49,963 bases of DNA from Nocardia aobensis NBRC 100429 (GCF_000308375.1 NZ_BAFQ01000133.1:1-49963); one strand, 5' to 3'. Positions 1 through 8,554 are shown, counted from the stretch's first letter. Numbers and translations: made by a program. Notes: a model not told the origin generated them from the letters alone.

Positions 1-619
1 ACGACGGACCGTCCAAGGGCCCGGCGACGCGATAGCCGCGGCCCTCGTGATCGATTCCCGCGATCAGCGCCGGATCGACGACCCGCGCACGCTCCCGATC
101 GCCGAGCAGCGCCGCGCGGGGAAACGATTCCCACAGGCGGGCAAGGACTTCCGTGTACTCCGCCCAGCGTCGTCCGGGAGGCAGCGGAGGCGAGGGCACG
201 GTGACCGCATCGCTCACCTCGTCACCGTCACCGGGACGCAGCACCACTCCCGAGCGGCCGCCGGTGGCCCGGTCGAAGGACAGCACCCGGCGGGCGACGT
301 TGTAGGGCGCGTTGTGCGTGGTCGCGATATCGACCAGATAGCCGATATCGCCGGCCTGCCCGGCCAGATAGGCGGCGGCGATACTGGGATCGAGGGCGCG
401 CCGGCCCCCGGCCGAGTCGAGAATCCGCAGGGCGGCGACACCGGCCTGCTGCGCGGCAGCGGCGATACGCGCCGCCCACTCGATCGACATGAGCTCACCG
501 GCATCGATTGCCGATGCGGCAGCGCCGGAAGCGGATCGGGCGCCGGACTCCGAGGCGGTCGCATCCGATGCCGCCGCCCCGACGGCGACATCGATCAGGA
601 TCGGAACGGTGCTCATCAT
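1..619 (-). CDS. Luciferase-like flavin-dependent monooxygenase, short type (3' end cut by window edge)
   Basis: The reading frame opens with two adjacent ATGs (619 and 616) behind a GGAGGA ribosome site and runs off the left edge after about 206 codons. It reads as a luciferase-like (LLM) flavin oxidoreductase: the stretch NAPYNVARRVLSFDRATGGRSG is the family's characteristic 'P-(Y/F)-x-x-A-R-R ... D-x-x-(S/T)-G-G-R' signature, and the later RVAGPLDGP corresponds to the 'xxGPLNxP' segment of its paralogues. It is the last visible gene of a run starting at 3178 and lies 43 bases after the long monooxygenase at 663-1907. It lacks the usual LLM N-terminal 'HLNVN' start and most resembles the short paralogue at 21376-22260. 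Such short LLM proteins may be partners or substrate-specific oxygenases; the substrate is unknown. Confidence 0.75.
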   Translation of the reverse strand, partial: MMSTVPILIDVAVGAAASDATASESGARSASGAAASAIDAGELMSIEWAARIAAAAQQAGVAALRILDSAGGRRALDPSIAAAYLAGQAGDIGYLVDIATTHNAPYNVARRVLSFDRATGGRSGVVLRPGDGDEVSDAVTVPSPPLPPGRRWAEYTEVLARLWESFPRAALLGDRERARVVDPALIAGIDHEGRGYRVAGPLDGPS

Positions 620-662
620 GCTGTCCTCCGTTCGGGCTGCGGGTCCGGGGCGAGCGGAATGC

Positions 663-1907
663 TCATCGCGCCACCTCCAGTGGTCCGCGGTCCCACACCC
701 CCACGGGGACATCGGGAATTCCCAGACCGAGGTGATCGCGCAGCGTCCTGCCGTCGTATTCGGTGCGGAACAACCCGCGCCGGCGCAGTTCCGGGATCAC
801 GTGGTCGGCGAAATCATCGAATCCGGACGGCAATACGTCGGGCATCACGTTGAATCCGTCCGCCGCGCCGGCCCGGAACCACCGTTCGATGTCGTCGGCG
901 ATCCGTTCCGGGGTGCCGACCACGATGCGGTGCCCACCGCCACCGGACAGCTTCTTCAGCAGCTGCCGCAGTGTCGGGCGCTCCCGATCGATGATGTCCT
1001 TGACGACCCGGTAGAAGGTTTGCGAACCGCCGGCGTCGTCGGGTTCGGGCAGCAGGCCGGCGGGGATGCGCTCGTCGTCGGCGAGACCGTCCAGCGAGAT
1101 GCCGAGTTGTCCGGCCAGCCGGGTCCGCGCATAGGCGTCGGGCAGGAGTTCGTCGAGCAACTCACGGCGCCGAGCCGCCTCCGCCTCGGTGCTGCCCACC
1201 ACGGTGGACAGCCCGGGCAGAACCACGATCTCATTCGGATTCCGGCCGAACGCCCGTGCGCCGTCCCGCAATTCGGTGCGGAACGCCCGCGCGGTGTCGA
1301 GGTCCTGTTCGGCGGAGAAGATCACCTCCCCCACCCGCGCGGCCAGCCGCTTACCGTCACTGGAGCCACCGGCCTGCACGACCACGGGCCGGCCCTGCGG
1401 CGAACGGAATTCGGTGCGCTCGGCCCAGCTCGCGACGACCCGCTCGACGAATTCCGCGGCCCGGCGATACCGCAGCGCGTGGTCGGGTTCGGCATCGCGG
1501 CCGAAGTTGCGCGCAGCGACGGGCCCGGCCGTGGTGACCACGTTCCAGCCGAAGCGGCCACCACTGAGATGGTCGAGATCACCGAGGCGGCGGGCCAGTT
1601 CGACGGGATCGTTGTACGACGACGAGAGCGTGGCGATCAACCCGATCCGCTCGGTGCGCGCCGCGATCCGGGCCAGCACCGTGGTCGGCTCCAGATTGTT
1701 GCCCGGGCGATATTCGATGCTCGGATCCAGCGCCGGCCCGTCGGCGAGGAATACCGCGTCGAGGGTGGCTTCCTCGGCCTTCTTCGCGATCGAGGTGTAG
1801 TGGTCGATGCCGTAACTGGCCAGCGGGTCGGTCCCGGGGAAGCGCCACGACCCGCCGAACACTCCGGCGTTGAGGATGTTGACGTTGATGTGCAGACGGT
1901 CGCTCAC
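663..1907 (-). CDS. NtaA/SnaA/DszA-family FMNH2-dependent monooxygenase
   Basis: This encodes a 414-residue oxygenase component of the two-component flavin type, which uses reduced FMN made by a separate reductase. The N-terminus (HINVNILNAGVFGGSWR), the segment IGLIATLSSSYNDP and the block SGGRFGWNVVTT (about residues 120-140) are typical of the nitrilotriacetate/dibenzothiophene-sulfone monooxygenase family. The C-terminus LFRTEYDGRTLRDHLGL is shared with the other long paralogues in the window. The GTG start at 1907 overlaps the stop of the upstream acyl-CoA-dehydrogenase-like gene by four bases (GTGA), so the two are translationally coupled. It is closest to the paralogue at 12078-13415. 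Known family members attack sulfones, sulfonates or aminopolycarboxylates; the substrate here is not evident. Confidence 0.9.
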   Translation of the reverse strand: MSDRLHINVNILNAGVFGGSWRFPGTDPLASYGIDHYTSIAKKAEEATLDAVFLADGPALDPSIEYRPGNNLEPTTVLARIAARTERIGLIATLSSSYNDPVELARRLGDLDHLSGGRFGWNVVTTAGPVAARNFGRDAEPDHALRYRRAAEFVERVVASWAERTEFRSPQGRPVVVQAGGSSDGKRLAARVGEVIFSAEQDLDTARAFRTELRDGARAFGRNPNEIVVLPGLSTVVGSTEAEAARRRELLDELLPDAYARTRLAGQLGISLDGLADDERIPAGLLPEPDDAGGSQTFYRVVKDIIDRERPTLRQLLKKLSGGGGHRIVVGTPERIADDIERWFRAGAADGFNVMPDVLPSGFDDFADHVIPELRRRGLFRTEYDGRTLRDHLGLGIPDVPVGVWDRGPLEVAR

Positions 1908-3178
1908 CGGTCGTTCCCCACCTCGGCGGCCGCCTCGCCCGCATCGGCGACCGAGGGCCGGTCCCGGTAGTAGCCCGGCTGCGGCGTCACCCCGTTGACC
2001 AGATGATCGCCGATGAGCCGCGGTTTGTAGACGACGGGGTTGTGCGAGGCGAGCGTGCGCGCGTTGCGCCAATGGCGGTCCAGGTGCACGCTGTTGCGCA
2101 CCGCCGAGGAGCCGAGTGCGTCGAAGGCGGTGGTCGCGGCGTCGAGCACCGCCTCGATGACAGCCACCTGGGCCGCGGACGTCTCGACGTACGCGTACCC
2201 GAAATCGGCCTCCGCCCCGCTGGTGTGGGCCGCCTCCAGGGTCACCGCGGCGTGGCGCAGCAGGGTTTCGGCGGTGCGGCGCCGGACCTCCAGCCGCCCG
2301 ACGACACCGAGCACCTCGGGATCCTCGGCGGCGTTGCGGGTCAGCGCGTGCAGACTGGTGCGCGTGCGCCCGCGCACCAGATCCACGGTTTCGGCGACGA
2401 TACTGCGCGCGATACCGGTCAGATTCGCCAGATGCACGATCTGCACGAACGAGTCCAGACCGCGCAGCGACTCCCGGTAGCGGCCGATGTCACCGTGCTC
2501 CTCGACCGGAACATCGTGGAAAAGTGTAGTGCCACTACCGGTTTGGCGTTGCCCGATACCGTCCCAGTCGTCGGCGTGGGTGACCCCCGGATGGTGCGCG
2601 GGCACGACGACGAAACCGCGATTGCCGTCCTCGTCGGCCACCGCCGCGCGGATGAAGTCGGCGAAACGCGAGCCCGTGGAATAGAACTTCGTTCCCGAAA
2701 CGAGCCGCCGGCCGTGTTCGTCGATACGCACCCGGGTGGTGGTCGAGCCCCATTCACCGGTCACGGTGCCGGCGGCCTCCGCCGCGGCGATCACGGCCGA
2801 CGGTTCCGATTGCGCATTGCCGAATACCGCGCCGGCGCCGATCCGGTGCAGCCAGTAGGCCCGCACCTCGGAGTCGGTTTCGGCGCGCAGGATTTCGGTG
2901 GTGGTGAAATGTCCACGCCAAATCTGCGGAATGTTGGAGTCGGCGCGGCCGGCTTCGGCGAGCAGATCGAACAGTGTCGGCAGGTCGACGTCGAAGCCGC
3001 CGAATTCGACGGGCACCCGCAGGCGTCCGAATCCGGCGTCACCCAGTGCGCGGATCAGTTCGTCGGGGTGTTCGAAGGACAGGTCGCGTTCCCCGGCGCC
3101 CTTCGCGAATTCGGCCAGCACCTCGCGGATGCGTACCAGTGCTTCGGCCGGCGAATCCGGTCGTGATATCGGGGTCAT
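1904..3178 (-). CDS. Acyl-CoA-dehydrogenase-fold flavin monooxygenase (SfnB/DszC-like)
   Basis: This is a 424-residue protein of the acyl-CoA dehydrogenase superfamily. The middle part (FADFIRAAVADEDGNRGFVVVPAH, then DDWDGIGQRQTGSGTT) and the C-terminal helical segment (LGSSAVRNSVHLDRHWRNARTLASHNP) match the SfnB/DszC-like branch, whose members are usually monooxygenases of sulfur compounds rather than true dehydrogenases. The start was set at the ATG at 3178 because a perfect AGGAGGA lies just upstream; the frame stays open to 3268 without a better site. It is the first gene of the operon 3178-1, which pairs it with two luciferase-like monooxygenases. That pairing resembles sulfone/sulfonate-scavenging clusters, which is an inference from context. 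Confidence 0.85.
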   Translation of the reverse strand: MTPISRPDSPAEALVRIREVLAEFAKGAGERDLSFEHPDELIRALGDAGFGRLRVPVEFGGFDVDLPTLFDLLAEAGRADSNIPQIWRGHFTTTEILRAETDSEVRAYWLHRIGAGAVFGNAQSEPSAVIAAAEAAGTVTGEWGSTTTRVRIDEHGRRLVSGTKFYSTGSRFADFIRAAVADEDGNRGFVVVPAHHPGVTHADDWDGIGQRQTGSGTTLFHDVPVEEHGDIGRYRESLRGLDSFVQIVHLANLTGIARSIVAETVDLVRGRTRTSLHALTRNAAEDPEVLGVVGRLEVRRRTAETLLRHAAVTLEAAHTSGAEADFGYAYVETSAAQVAVIEAVLDAATTAFDALGSSAVRNSVHLDRHWRNARTLASHNPVVYKPRLIGDHLVNGVTPQPGYYRDRPSVADAGEAAAEVGNDR

Positions 3179-3314
3179 GACAGTCCTCCTGGAGCCGGAA
3201 TCGTCCGCGGCCTGAGTGGTCGCCACAGTGGAACACCCGAGCCGGGAGAAATCGACGGGTGCGCTCACGATGATTGAAATCCCTTGCCCTGCCTAATCAT
3301 TGACGCCCGAAGCA

Positions 3315-3329
3315 TTCAGTTGAACTGAA
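3315..3329. promoter_or_regulatory. 15-bp palindrome, possible operator
   Basis: TTCAGTT and AACTGAA flank a single central G, a perfect dyad with 7-base arms. It lies about 140 bases upstream of the acyl-CoA-dehydrogenase-like gene start (3178) and about 180 bases upstream of the exporter start (3508). The form suits a homodimeric repressor site; the regulator is not known. Confidence 0.4.
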
Positions 3330-3402
3330 CGATTCGATAAGCGGAACTGTCTTGTTCTCCCCCGGCCGGGACACCGATGGTGGTTTTGGAATCACGCCGA
3401 TC

Positions 3403-3429
3403 AAGTTCGTTGCCATAAACAACGAACTT
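3403..3429. promoter_or_regulatory. Perfect 10-bp inverted repeat upstream of ABC exporter
   Basis: AAGTTCGTTG (3403-3412) and CAACGAACTT (3420-3429) are exact reverse complements separated by seven bases (CCATAAA). The element ends 78 bases before the exporter ATG at 3508, where a promoter would be expected, and has the size of a TetR/MarR-type operator. No regulator gene is adjacent on this side; the nearest is the HxlR gene at 7140-7616, whose own sites look different. It could also form a short hairpin, but it is not followed by a T tract. Confidence 0.55.
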
Positions 3430-3507
3430 CGCGACAGTGGACGAATCGACAGATGAGGAGGTGCCGGTGGCACGCGTGGCAGATTCGGTGCACCGGCAGT
3501 CGGCTTC

Positions 3508-5328
3508 ATGAGCATGGGGGGCAATCCCGTCCTGGCCGTGGCGGGGATCGAGACCGAGCGGGGCGCGAACACGCTGCGCCGCGGGCTGGCGAGCCTGGCG
3601 CGCGGCTGCCGCCGGCATCCGCGGATGGCGGCGATCGCCTTCTTCTGCAGCATCGTCAACGGCGGCTGCATGGTGCTGGGCGCCAAGGCGGTGGGCTGGT
3701 GTACCGACCACATCGTGGTAGCCGGATTCGCCCACCACGGGTTCGGGTGGGCCGCCGGGGCCGTCGGCGCCGTCTTCGTACTCGGGGTCTCGCTGCTGCG
3801 AGCGGTCACCATCATCGGGCGGACGGTCGCGACCGGGAACATCCAGTTCGGGTCCACCGCGGCGGCCCGCAAGGCCGTGGTCGCGCAGTATCTACGCCTG
3901 GGTGTGTCCTGGCATCGGCGTCACCAGGCCGGATATCTCGTCTCGCATGCGGTTTCCGACACCGAGATGGCCTGGGATCCCATGCAGCACTTCCCGTTCG
4001 CCGTCGGCATGACCGGGATGCTGACGCTGGTGATGGTCGATATCGCGCTCGCGGACGCCTGGCTCGCGGTGATCGCCGTGATCGTCATACCGCTGGTACT
4101 GGCCGCGAATCTCACCTATCAGCGCGTGCTGGCACCGCGAGCACAGCGGGCCCAGCAGCAGCGCGCCGTACTCAGCGCTCTGGCGCACGAGGCGATCGAG
4201 GGCCGTCAGGTCATCGCCACCCTGGGCATCACCGACCAGGAGATCGCGCGGTTCGAGGCATCGGCCGACCGGCTGCGGGTGGCGAATCTGCGGGTCGGCG
4301 GCGCCACCGCGATCTTCGAACCGGCGATCGAGCTGCTGCCGCCGCTGGCCGCGCTGGTGATCCTCGCGGTCGGGGTCGGCCGCATCGAAGCCGGGCAGCT
4401 CGGCGTCGGCACGCTCGTGGAGGTCGTCTATCTGCTGATCACCACCGCGATCCCGCTGAACGTCCTGGCGCGCTTTCTCGGGGTGCTCCCCCTGGGCGTC
4501 GCCGGACAGGACAAACTGGCGGCCACCGCGGCCGAAACCGAACGCCCCGCGCAGGGGCGATGTCGGCCCGGACTGCCTGTCTCCGGAAGCGCGGTCCATC
4601 TCACCGCGGCCGAATTCGGCTACACCGCGGCGCGGGTGGTGCACGACATCGCGCTGTGTATTCCGCCCGGCGGCCTGGTCGCCGTCGTCGGCCCGACCGG
4701 CTCCGGGAAGACCACCCTGCTGGCCCTCATCGCCCATCTGCTGGAAGCCGATCGGGGCACGGTAACCGTCGACGGCGTCGACACCCGCGAGCTCAGCCCC
4801 GCGGCATTGCGCGATCGCACCGCCCTGGTGACGCAGAACGCCTTTCTGTTCACCGACACCCTGCGGGCCAACATCACCCTCGGCGCGACCGCCGGCGACG
4901 ACGCGGTCCGGCGCGCGCTGCGTGTGGCCGGCGCGGACGATTTCGTCGCGGCGCTCCCCGGCGGGCTCGACACCGTGGTATCCGAATCCGCGCAGCTGTC
5001 GGGCGGGCAACGGCAACGAATCGCTCTGGCCCGCGCGGTGTTTCGGAGACCGCGCCTGCTGCTGCTGGACGACACCACCTCCGCGTTGGACCCTCTGGTC
5101 GAGCACACCGTGGTGGAGCGGCTACGCACGGAATACGCGGGAACCGACCGGCACACCACCGTCGTGCTGGTCGGCCATCGGGCCGCGACGATCTCCCTCG
5201 CCGACACCGTCGTCTACCTCGAGGCCGGTCGCATCGTCGCGCACGGCCCGCACGAGGAACTGGCGGCGACCGTACCCGGGTATCGACATCTGCTCGGCGC
5301 CTACGACACGGCGGAGACTCTGCGATGA
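3508..5328 (+). CDS. ABC exporter half-transporter, subunit with degenerate catalytic residue
   Basis: This 606-residue protein has an N-terminal six-helix membrane domain (about residues 40-330) and a C-terminal nucleotide-binding domain. Walker A GPTGSGKTT lies at about 395-403 and the signature LSGGQRQR at about 497-504. Walker B is LLLLDDTTSAL, in which the usual catalytic glutamate (residue 522) is aspartate. Its partner at 5325-7127 has the complementary pattern, so the two form a heterodimer with one consensus and one degenerate ATP site, as in TmrAB/BmrCD-type exporters. The stop overlaps the next start (ATGA). The membrane domain suggests export of a drug, lipid or peptide; the substrate is unknown. 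The ATG at 3508 has no strong ribosome site; the ATG at 3514 is an alternative. Confidence 0.88.
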   Translation: MSMGGNPVLAVAGIETERGANTLRRGLASLARGCRRHPRMAAIAFFCSIVNGGCMVLGAKAVGWCTDHIVVAGFAHHGFGWAAGAVGAVFVLGVSLLRAVTIIGRTVATGNIQFGSTAAARKAVVAQYLRLGVSWHRRHQAGYLVSHAVSDTEMAWDPMQHFPFAVGMTGMLTLVMVDIALADAWLAVIAVIVIPLVLAANLTYQRVLAPRAQRAQQQRAVLSALAHEAIEGRQVIATLGITDQEIARFEASADRLRVANLRVGGATAIFEPAIELLPPLAALVILAVGVGRIEAGQLGVGTLVEVVYLLITTAIPLNVLARFLGVLPLGVAGQDKLAATAAETERPAQGRCRPGLPVSGSAVHLTAAEFGYTAARVVHDIALCIPPGGLVAVVGPTGSGKTTLLALIAHLLEADRGTVTVDGVDTRELSPAALRDRTALVTQNAFLFTDTLRANITLGATAGDDAVRRALRVAGADDFVAALPGGLDTVVSESAQLSGGQRQRIALARAVFRRPRLLLLDDTTSALDPLVEHTVVERLRTEYAGTDRHTTVVLVGHRAATISLADTVVYLEAGRIVAHGPHEELAATVPGYRHLLGAYDTAETLR

Positions 5329-7127
5329 CATCTGCTGTAGCGCACCGTGATTCGATTCCCGCACTGCTGCGCCGGCTCGACCGCCACGCGCCCGTGCCGC
5401 GCCCCGCACTGCTGGGTATCGCGCTGCTGGTCGTGGTCGCCGGCGGCGGTCGCATCGTCATCCCGGTCACCATTCAGTACGCGCTCGATCACGCCCTGCT
5501 CGCCGACACCACGCCGTCCGCGCGGTCCCATATCGTGTTCGCGGCGGTCGGTGTCGGCGTGGTGGCAGTCCTGGCCGCGATGCTGAGCTCTTCGCTGGTG
5601 AACCGCCGCCTGATCCGGATCGTGGAACGATTCCTGTTCGAATTGCGCACCGCGGCCTTCACCCGCGTCCTGCGTCGTGATCCCGCCGACCGCGGCGCCG
5701 ATTCCGGCGGCGACCTGGTCGCCCGCGTCACCAACGACCTGGACATGGTCACGGTCTACGCGCAGTCGGGCGGAGTCACCCTGGTGCAGAACATCTGCCA
5801 GATGGTGCTGGCTCTGGCCGTGATGGCGGTGTACTCGTGGCCGCTGGCGGTGCTGGTGCTGATCATCGGCACGCTCGTCCCGATCGCCGGTCGCCGGTTG
5901 CAGCGACTGGTATCGCAACGCTTCGACGCGGTGCGCGTGCGCATCGGCGAACTGTACGCCGGACTACTGGAACTGCTGCTCGGCATCGACACCATCCGGG
6001 GCTACGGCATCGAGGAGCGGATGCGCGCGGGTACCGAGCGGCGCATCGACGCCGTCCTCACCGCACAGCGGAAAACCCTGTGGCCGGTGGGATTCAACAT
6101 GTCGGTCGGTGAGTGGGCCAGCGGACTGATCACCACCTCGGTGATCGTGGTCGGCACCGCCGCGGGCATCGGCCCGCTGCACGCGAGCGCCGGTGACATC
6201 GTGGCATTCCTGTTCCTGGCCACCTTCTTCGTGCGGCCCATGCAGTTCGCCGTCACCAGCCTCGCCGATGCCCGCAACGCCGAGGCCGGACTGCGCCGGG
6301 TGGCGGCCGTTCTGGACGCTCCGACCAGCTCGCGGACGCCCCGGCATACCGCCCTTCCGTCCGGCGCGGCGACCGTCGAGCTGGCCGGGGTGACGTTCGG
6401 CTACGTGCCGGGAAGGCTCGCGCTGGGTCCGGTGAATCTGCGGATCGGCGCGGGTGAGCACATCGCGGTCGTCGGCGAAACCGGTTGCGGTAAGTCCACA
6501 TTCGCGAAACTGATCACCCGGCAGCTACTGCCCTCGGGAGGGCGGGTCGCACTGTGGGATATCGATACCGGCGACATCGACGGCGGGGTGCTCGCGCGGC
6601 GGGTGGCGATCGTGCCGCAGGATCCGTTCCTGTTCGACCGGAGCATCGAGGACAACATAGCGCTCGGGCGCGACGGCGCCTCCCGGGAGGCGGTGCTCGA
6701 CGTGCTGGACCGGCTCGGCCTGCGCGAATGGATCGACCACCTTCCCGACGGCCTGCAGACAGTGGTGGGCCGCCGCGGCGAAGCGCTGTCGGCGGGTGAA
6801 CGGCAACTGGTCGCCCTGGCGCGCACCGCCCTGACCGATCCGGATCTGCTGGTGCTCGACGAGGCCACCAGCGGCGTCGACGCGGCCACCGATGTGCGAT
6901 TGCAGCGCGCCTTGGTGCAGCTGACCTCCGGCCGCACCACCGTCACCATCGCCCACCGGCTGCACAGCGCGGAGATCGCCGATCGAATCCTCGTCTTCCA
7001 CGCGGGCCGGATCGTGGAAGACGGCCCCCACGAGCAGCTTTCGACCGCCGGAGGCCGCTACGCCAGGCTGCACGCCGCCTGGGCGCCCGATGCCGCGAAC
7101 CGTTCCCGCGGGGAGCTCATCGGCTGA
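5325..7127 (+). CDS. ABC exporter half-transporter, catalytic partner subunit
   Basis: This 600-residue protein has a transmembrane domain (about residues 25-310; coupling-helix region around LYAGLLELLLGIDTIRGYG) and an ATPase domain. Walker A is GETGCGKST (about 384-392), the Q-loop region VPQDPFLFDRSI, Walker B LLVLDEATSGVD with the catalytic glutamate at about 513, and an H-loop in TIAHRL. The signature is LSAGERQ instead of LSGGQ, so this subunit supplies the catalytic Walker B and the first subunit supplies the intact signature motif. The ATG at 5325 overlaps the stop of the upstream gene by four bases. The frame is open far upstream, but that extension is the shadow of the first subunit. 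It ends 12 bases before the convergent HxlR gene. Confidence 0.9.
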   Translation: MTSAVAHRDSIPALLRRLDRHAPVPRPALLGIALLVVVAGGGRIVIPVTIQYALDHALLADTTPSARSHIVFAAVGVGVVAVLAAMLSSSLVNRRLIRIVERFLFELRTAAFTRVLRRDPADRGADSGGDLVARVTNDLDMVTVYAQSGGVTLVQNICQMVLALAVMAVYSWPLAVLVLIIGTLVPIAGRRLQRLVSQRFDAVRVRIGELYAGLLELLLGIDTIRGYGIEERMRAGTERRIDAVLTAQRKTLWPVGFNMSVGEWASGLITTSVIVVGTAAGIGPLHASAGDIVAFLFLATFFVRPMQFAVTSLADARNAEAGLRRVAAVLDAPTSSRTPRHTALPSGAATVELAGVTFGYVPGRLALGPVNLRIGAGEHIAVVGETGCGKSTFAKLITRQLLPSGGRVALWDIDTGDIDGGVLARRVAIVPQDPFLFDRSIEDNIALGRDGASREAVLDVLDRLGLREWIDHLPDGLQTVVGRRGEALSAGERQLVALARTALTDPDLLVLDEATSGVDAATDVRLQRALVQLTSGRTTVTIAHRLHSAEIADRILVFHAGRIVEDGPHEQLSTAGGRYARLHAAWAPDAANRSRGELIG

Positions 7128-7139
7128 GCGCCGACACCC

Positions 7140-7616
7140 TCACTCCGGCCCGCCGGCGACCCGCCGAATCGATGCCCCGGCGATCACCTCGATATCGGCG
7201 GGATCGCAGGCGGGCGTGTCGGCGGGTACCACCGCGGCGACGACCTCTTGCCCGGTGCGGCCGTCGACAAGGCGCACCGGCGGGCCTTCCGGATCCGCGA
7301 GATAGCGGTCGCCCCATTGCGTCAGGCCCACGACCACGGGATACAGATCCCATGCCTTTTCGGTGGGCAGATACTCGTACCGTTCGCGCCGTCCGTCGGC
7401 ACGGTAGGGCCGCCGCTCGGCGAGCCCCTGGTCGACCATGTCCGCCAGCCGCTTGCTGAGCACCGAGGTCGACACCCCCAGATGCTGCTGGATGTCTTCG
7501 AAACGCCGGACGCCGTTGAACAGTTCGCGCAGGACGATCAGCGTCCACCGGCTGCCGACCACCTCCAGTGCGCGGACCACCGGGCAGTTGTCCAATCCGA
7601 CCGATGCCCATTCCAT
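7140..7616 (-). CDS. HxlR-family transcriptional regulator
   Basis: This is a 158-residue winged-helix protein. The N-terminal CPVVRALEVVGSRWTLIVLREL with a conserved cysteine at about residue 11, followed by the recognition part LGVSTSVLSKRLADMVDQGL and the wing RRPYRADGRRERYEYL, is diagnostic of the HxlR/MarR-like family. These bind as dimers to inverted repeats and often sense reactive electrophiles or redox state through the N-terminal cysteine. It is divergent from the enoyl-CoA hydratase at 7694, and the 77-base gap contains two direct-repeated dyads at 7635-7656 and 7665-7686. It therefore most likely controls both itself and the hydratase. Effector unknown. Confidence 0.92.
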   Translation of the reverse strand: MEWASVGLDNCPVVRALEVVGSRWTLIVLRELFNGVRRFEDIQQHLGVSTSVLSKRLADMVDQGLAERRPYRADGRRERYEYLPTEKAWDLYPVVVGLTQWGDRYLADPEGPPVRLVDGRTGQEVVAAVVPADTPACDPADIEVIAGASIRRVAGGPE

Positions 7617-7634
7617 GGCGGCGATTCTACCGGT

Positions 7635-7656
7635 TGAGTTCTGAATGCGAAGTCAG
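7635..7656. promoter_or_regulatory. HxlR operator, copy 1
   Basis: TGAGTTCT, six bases, GAAGTCAG: an imperfect dyad (TGAGTTC and GAAGTCA differ from perfect symmetry at one position). The same outer sequences recur exactly 30 bp further on. This copy lies about 19 bases from the HxlR start codon, so binding would repress the regulator's own promoter. Confidence 0.75.
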
Positions 7657-7664
7657 CTAGGGTC

Positions 7665-7686
7665 TGAGTTCTACAAAAGAAGTCAG
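7665..7686. promoter_or_regulatory. HxlR operator, copy 2
   Basis: This is a second copy of TGAGTTCT-N6-GAAGTCAG, in the same orientation and 30 bp (about three helical turns) from the first. Its right half-site merges with the AGGAG ribosome-binding site of the enoyl-CoA hydratase (start 7694), so occupation would block transcription of that gene at or just after initiation. Confidence 0.75.
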
Positions 7687-7693
7687 GAGTGTC

Positions 7694-8554
7694 ATGTCCG
7701 CTCACTTCACCGCTCTGACCGTCGATTCCGACCGCGGCGTCACCACCGTGACCATCGACCATCCCCCGGTCAATCTGCTCGACGAAGCACTGGTAGCCGA
7801 CCTCGACCGGCTGCACACCGAATTGCGCGACGATCCCGGCACCCGGGTCGTCGTCTTCGCGAGCGCGAACCCGGAATTCTTTCTCGCGCACGGCGATATG
7901 CGTCTGGTCACCGATCCGCAAGCGCTCGAAACCTATGCCACCGGTCCCGGGCCGACCCTGCTCGAACGCTACCGAGCTCTGCCGCAGCCGACGATCGCGA
8001 AAATCACCGGACGGGCCCGCGGCGGTGGTGCGGAATTCCTGCTCGCACTCGATTTGCGTTACGCCGCAATCGATCACGCGTGGTTCGGCCAGCCCGAGGT
8101 GGCGCTCGGCATCTTTCCCGGTGGTGGCGGCACACAGCTGCTGCCACGGCTCATCGGCCGCTCCCGGGCGCTGGAGGTCGTCCTCGGGGCGCAGCTCTAC
8201 GACGCGCGCACCGCCGAACGCTACGGCTGGATCGACCGCGCCCTGCCCGCCGATGAACTCGACGCCTTCGTCGACGACCTCGCCCGCCGCATCGCCGGTC
8301 ATCCCCCGGCCGCGGTCGCCGCCGCCAAACGCGCCGTGCGGGCCGCGGGCGAGCTGCCGTTGACCGAGGGCCTGGCCGCCGAGCTCGAGCTGCTCATGCC
8401 GCTGTTCACCGGATCCGATGCGGTACAACGGTTTTCCGCCGCACTCGAGGCGGGCGCGCAAACCCGCGCCGGGGAGCTCGAGTTGGAAGAGTTGATCGAG
8501 CGCACCGGCTCGGCCACGCCACAACCGTCGCGCGGTCGTCACACCGGCGCCTGA
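7694..8554 (+). CDS. Enoyl-CoA hydratase/isomerase (crotonase) family protein
   Basis: This 286-residue crotonase-fold enzyme carries both family glutamates: GGGAEF gives E114 and FGQPEVALG gives E135. The oxyanion-hole loops FLAHGDM (about 63-69) and RGGGAEF are also visible. Known members hydrate or isomerise enoyl-CoA thioesters, so an acyl-CoA substrate is expected; the early loop HGDM differs from the common 'AGAD', so the exact reaction is uncertain. The ATG at 7694 follows AGGAG at a good distance and lies just after the second HxlR operator. Its stop codon falls inside the left arm of the inverted repeat at 8549-8628. It is monocistronic and probably HxlR-controlled. Confidence 0.88.
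   Translation: MSAHFTALTVDSDRGVTTVTIDHPPVNLLDEALVADLDRLHTELRDDPGTRVVVFASANPEFFLAHGDMRLVTDPQALETYATGPGPTLLERYRALPQPTIAKITGRARGGGAEFLLALDLRYAAIDHAWFGQPEVALGIFPGGGGTQLLPRLIGRSRALEVVLGAQLYDARTAERYGWIDRALPADELDAFVDDLARRIAGHPPAAVAAAKRAVRAAGELPLTEGLAAELELLMPLFTGSDAVQRFSAALEAGAQTRAGELELEELIERTGSATPQPSRGRHTGA

Larger units (their letters stand above)
3179..3507. promoter_or_regulatory. Divergent intergenic region with two palindromes
   Basis: This 329-base gap separates the divergently transcribed monooxygenase operon and the ABC exporter operon. It is less GC-rich than its surroundings and contains two clear dyads: a 15-bp palindrome at 3315-3329 and a longer inverted repeat at 3403-3429, listed separately. 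No convincing gene is present; open frames on either strand lack ribosome sites and have arginine/proline-rich shadow composition. It probably holds the promoters for both directions. Confidence 0.6.

Noticed and set aside
489..1970. Long forward frame opposite the monooxygenase genes
   Set aside because: It is antisense to well-supported family genes and has Arg/Pro/Gly-rich shadow composition with no ribosome site.
3453..7127. One long frame of 1224 codons suggesting a single giant protein
   Set aside because: The first half is the shadow of the separate exporter subunit at 3508-5328; the second subunit has its own ATG at 5325 overlapping that stop.
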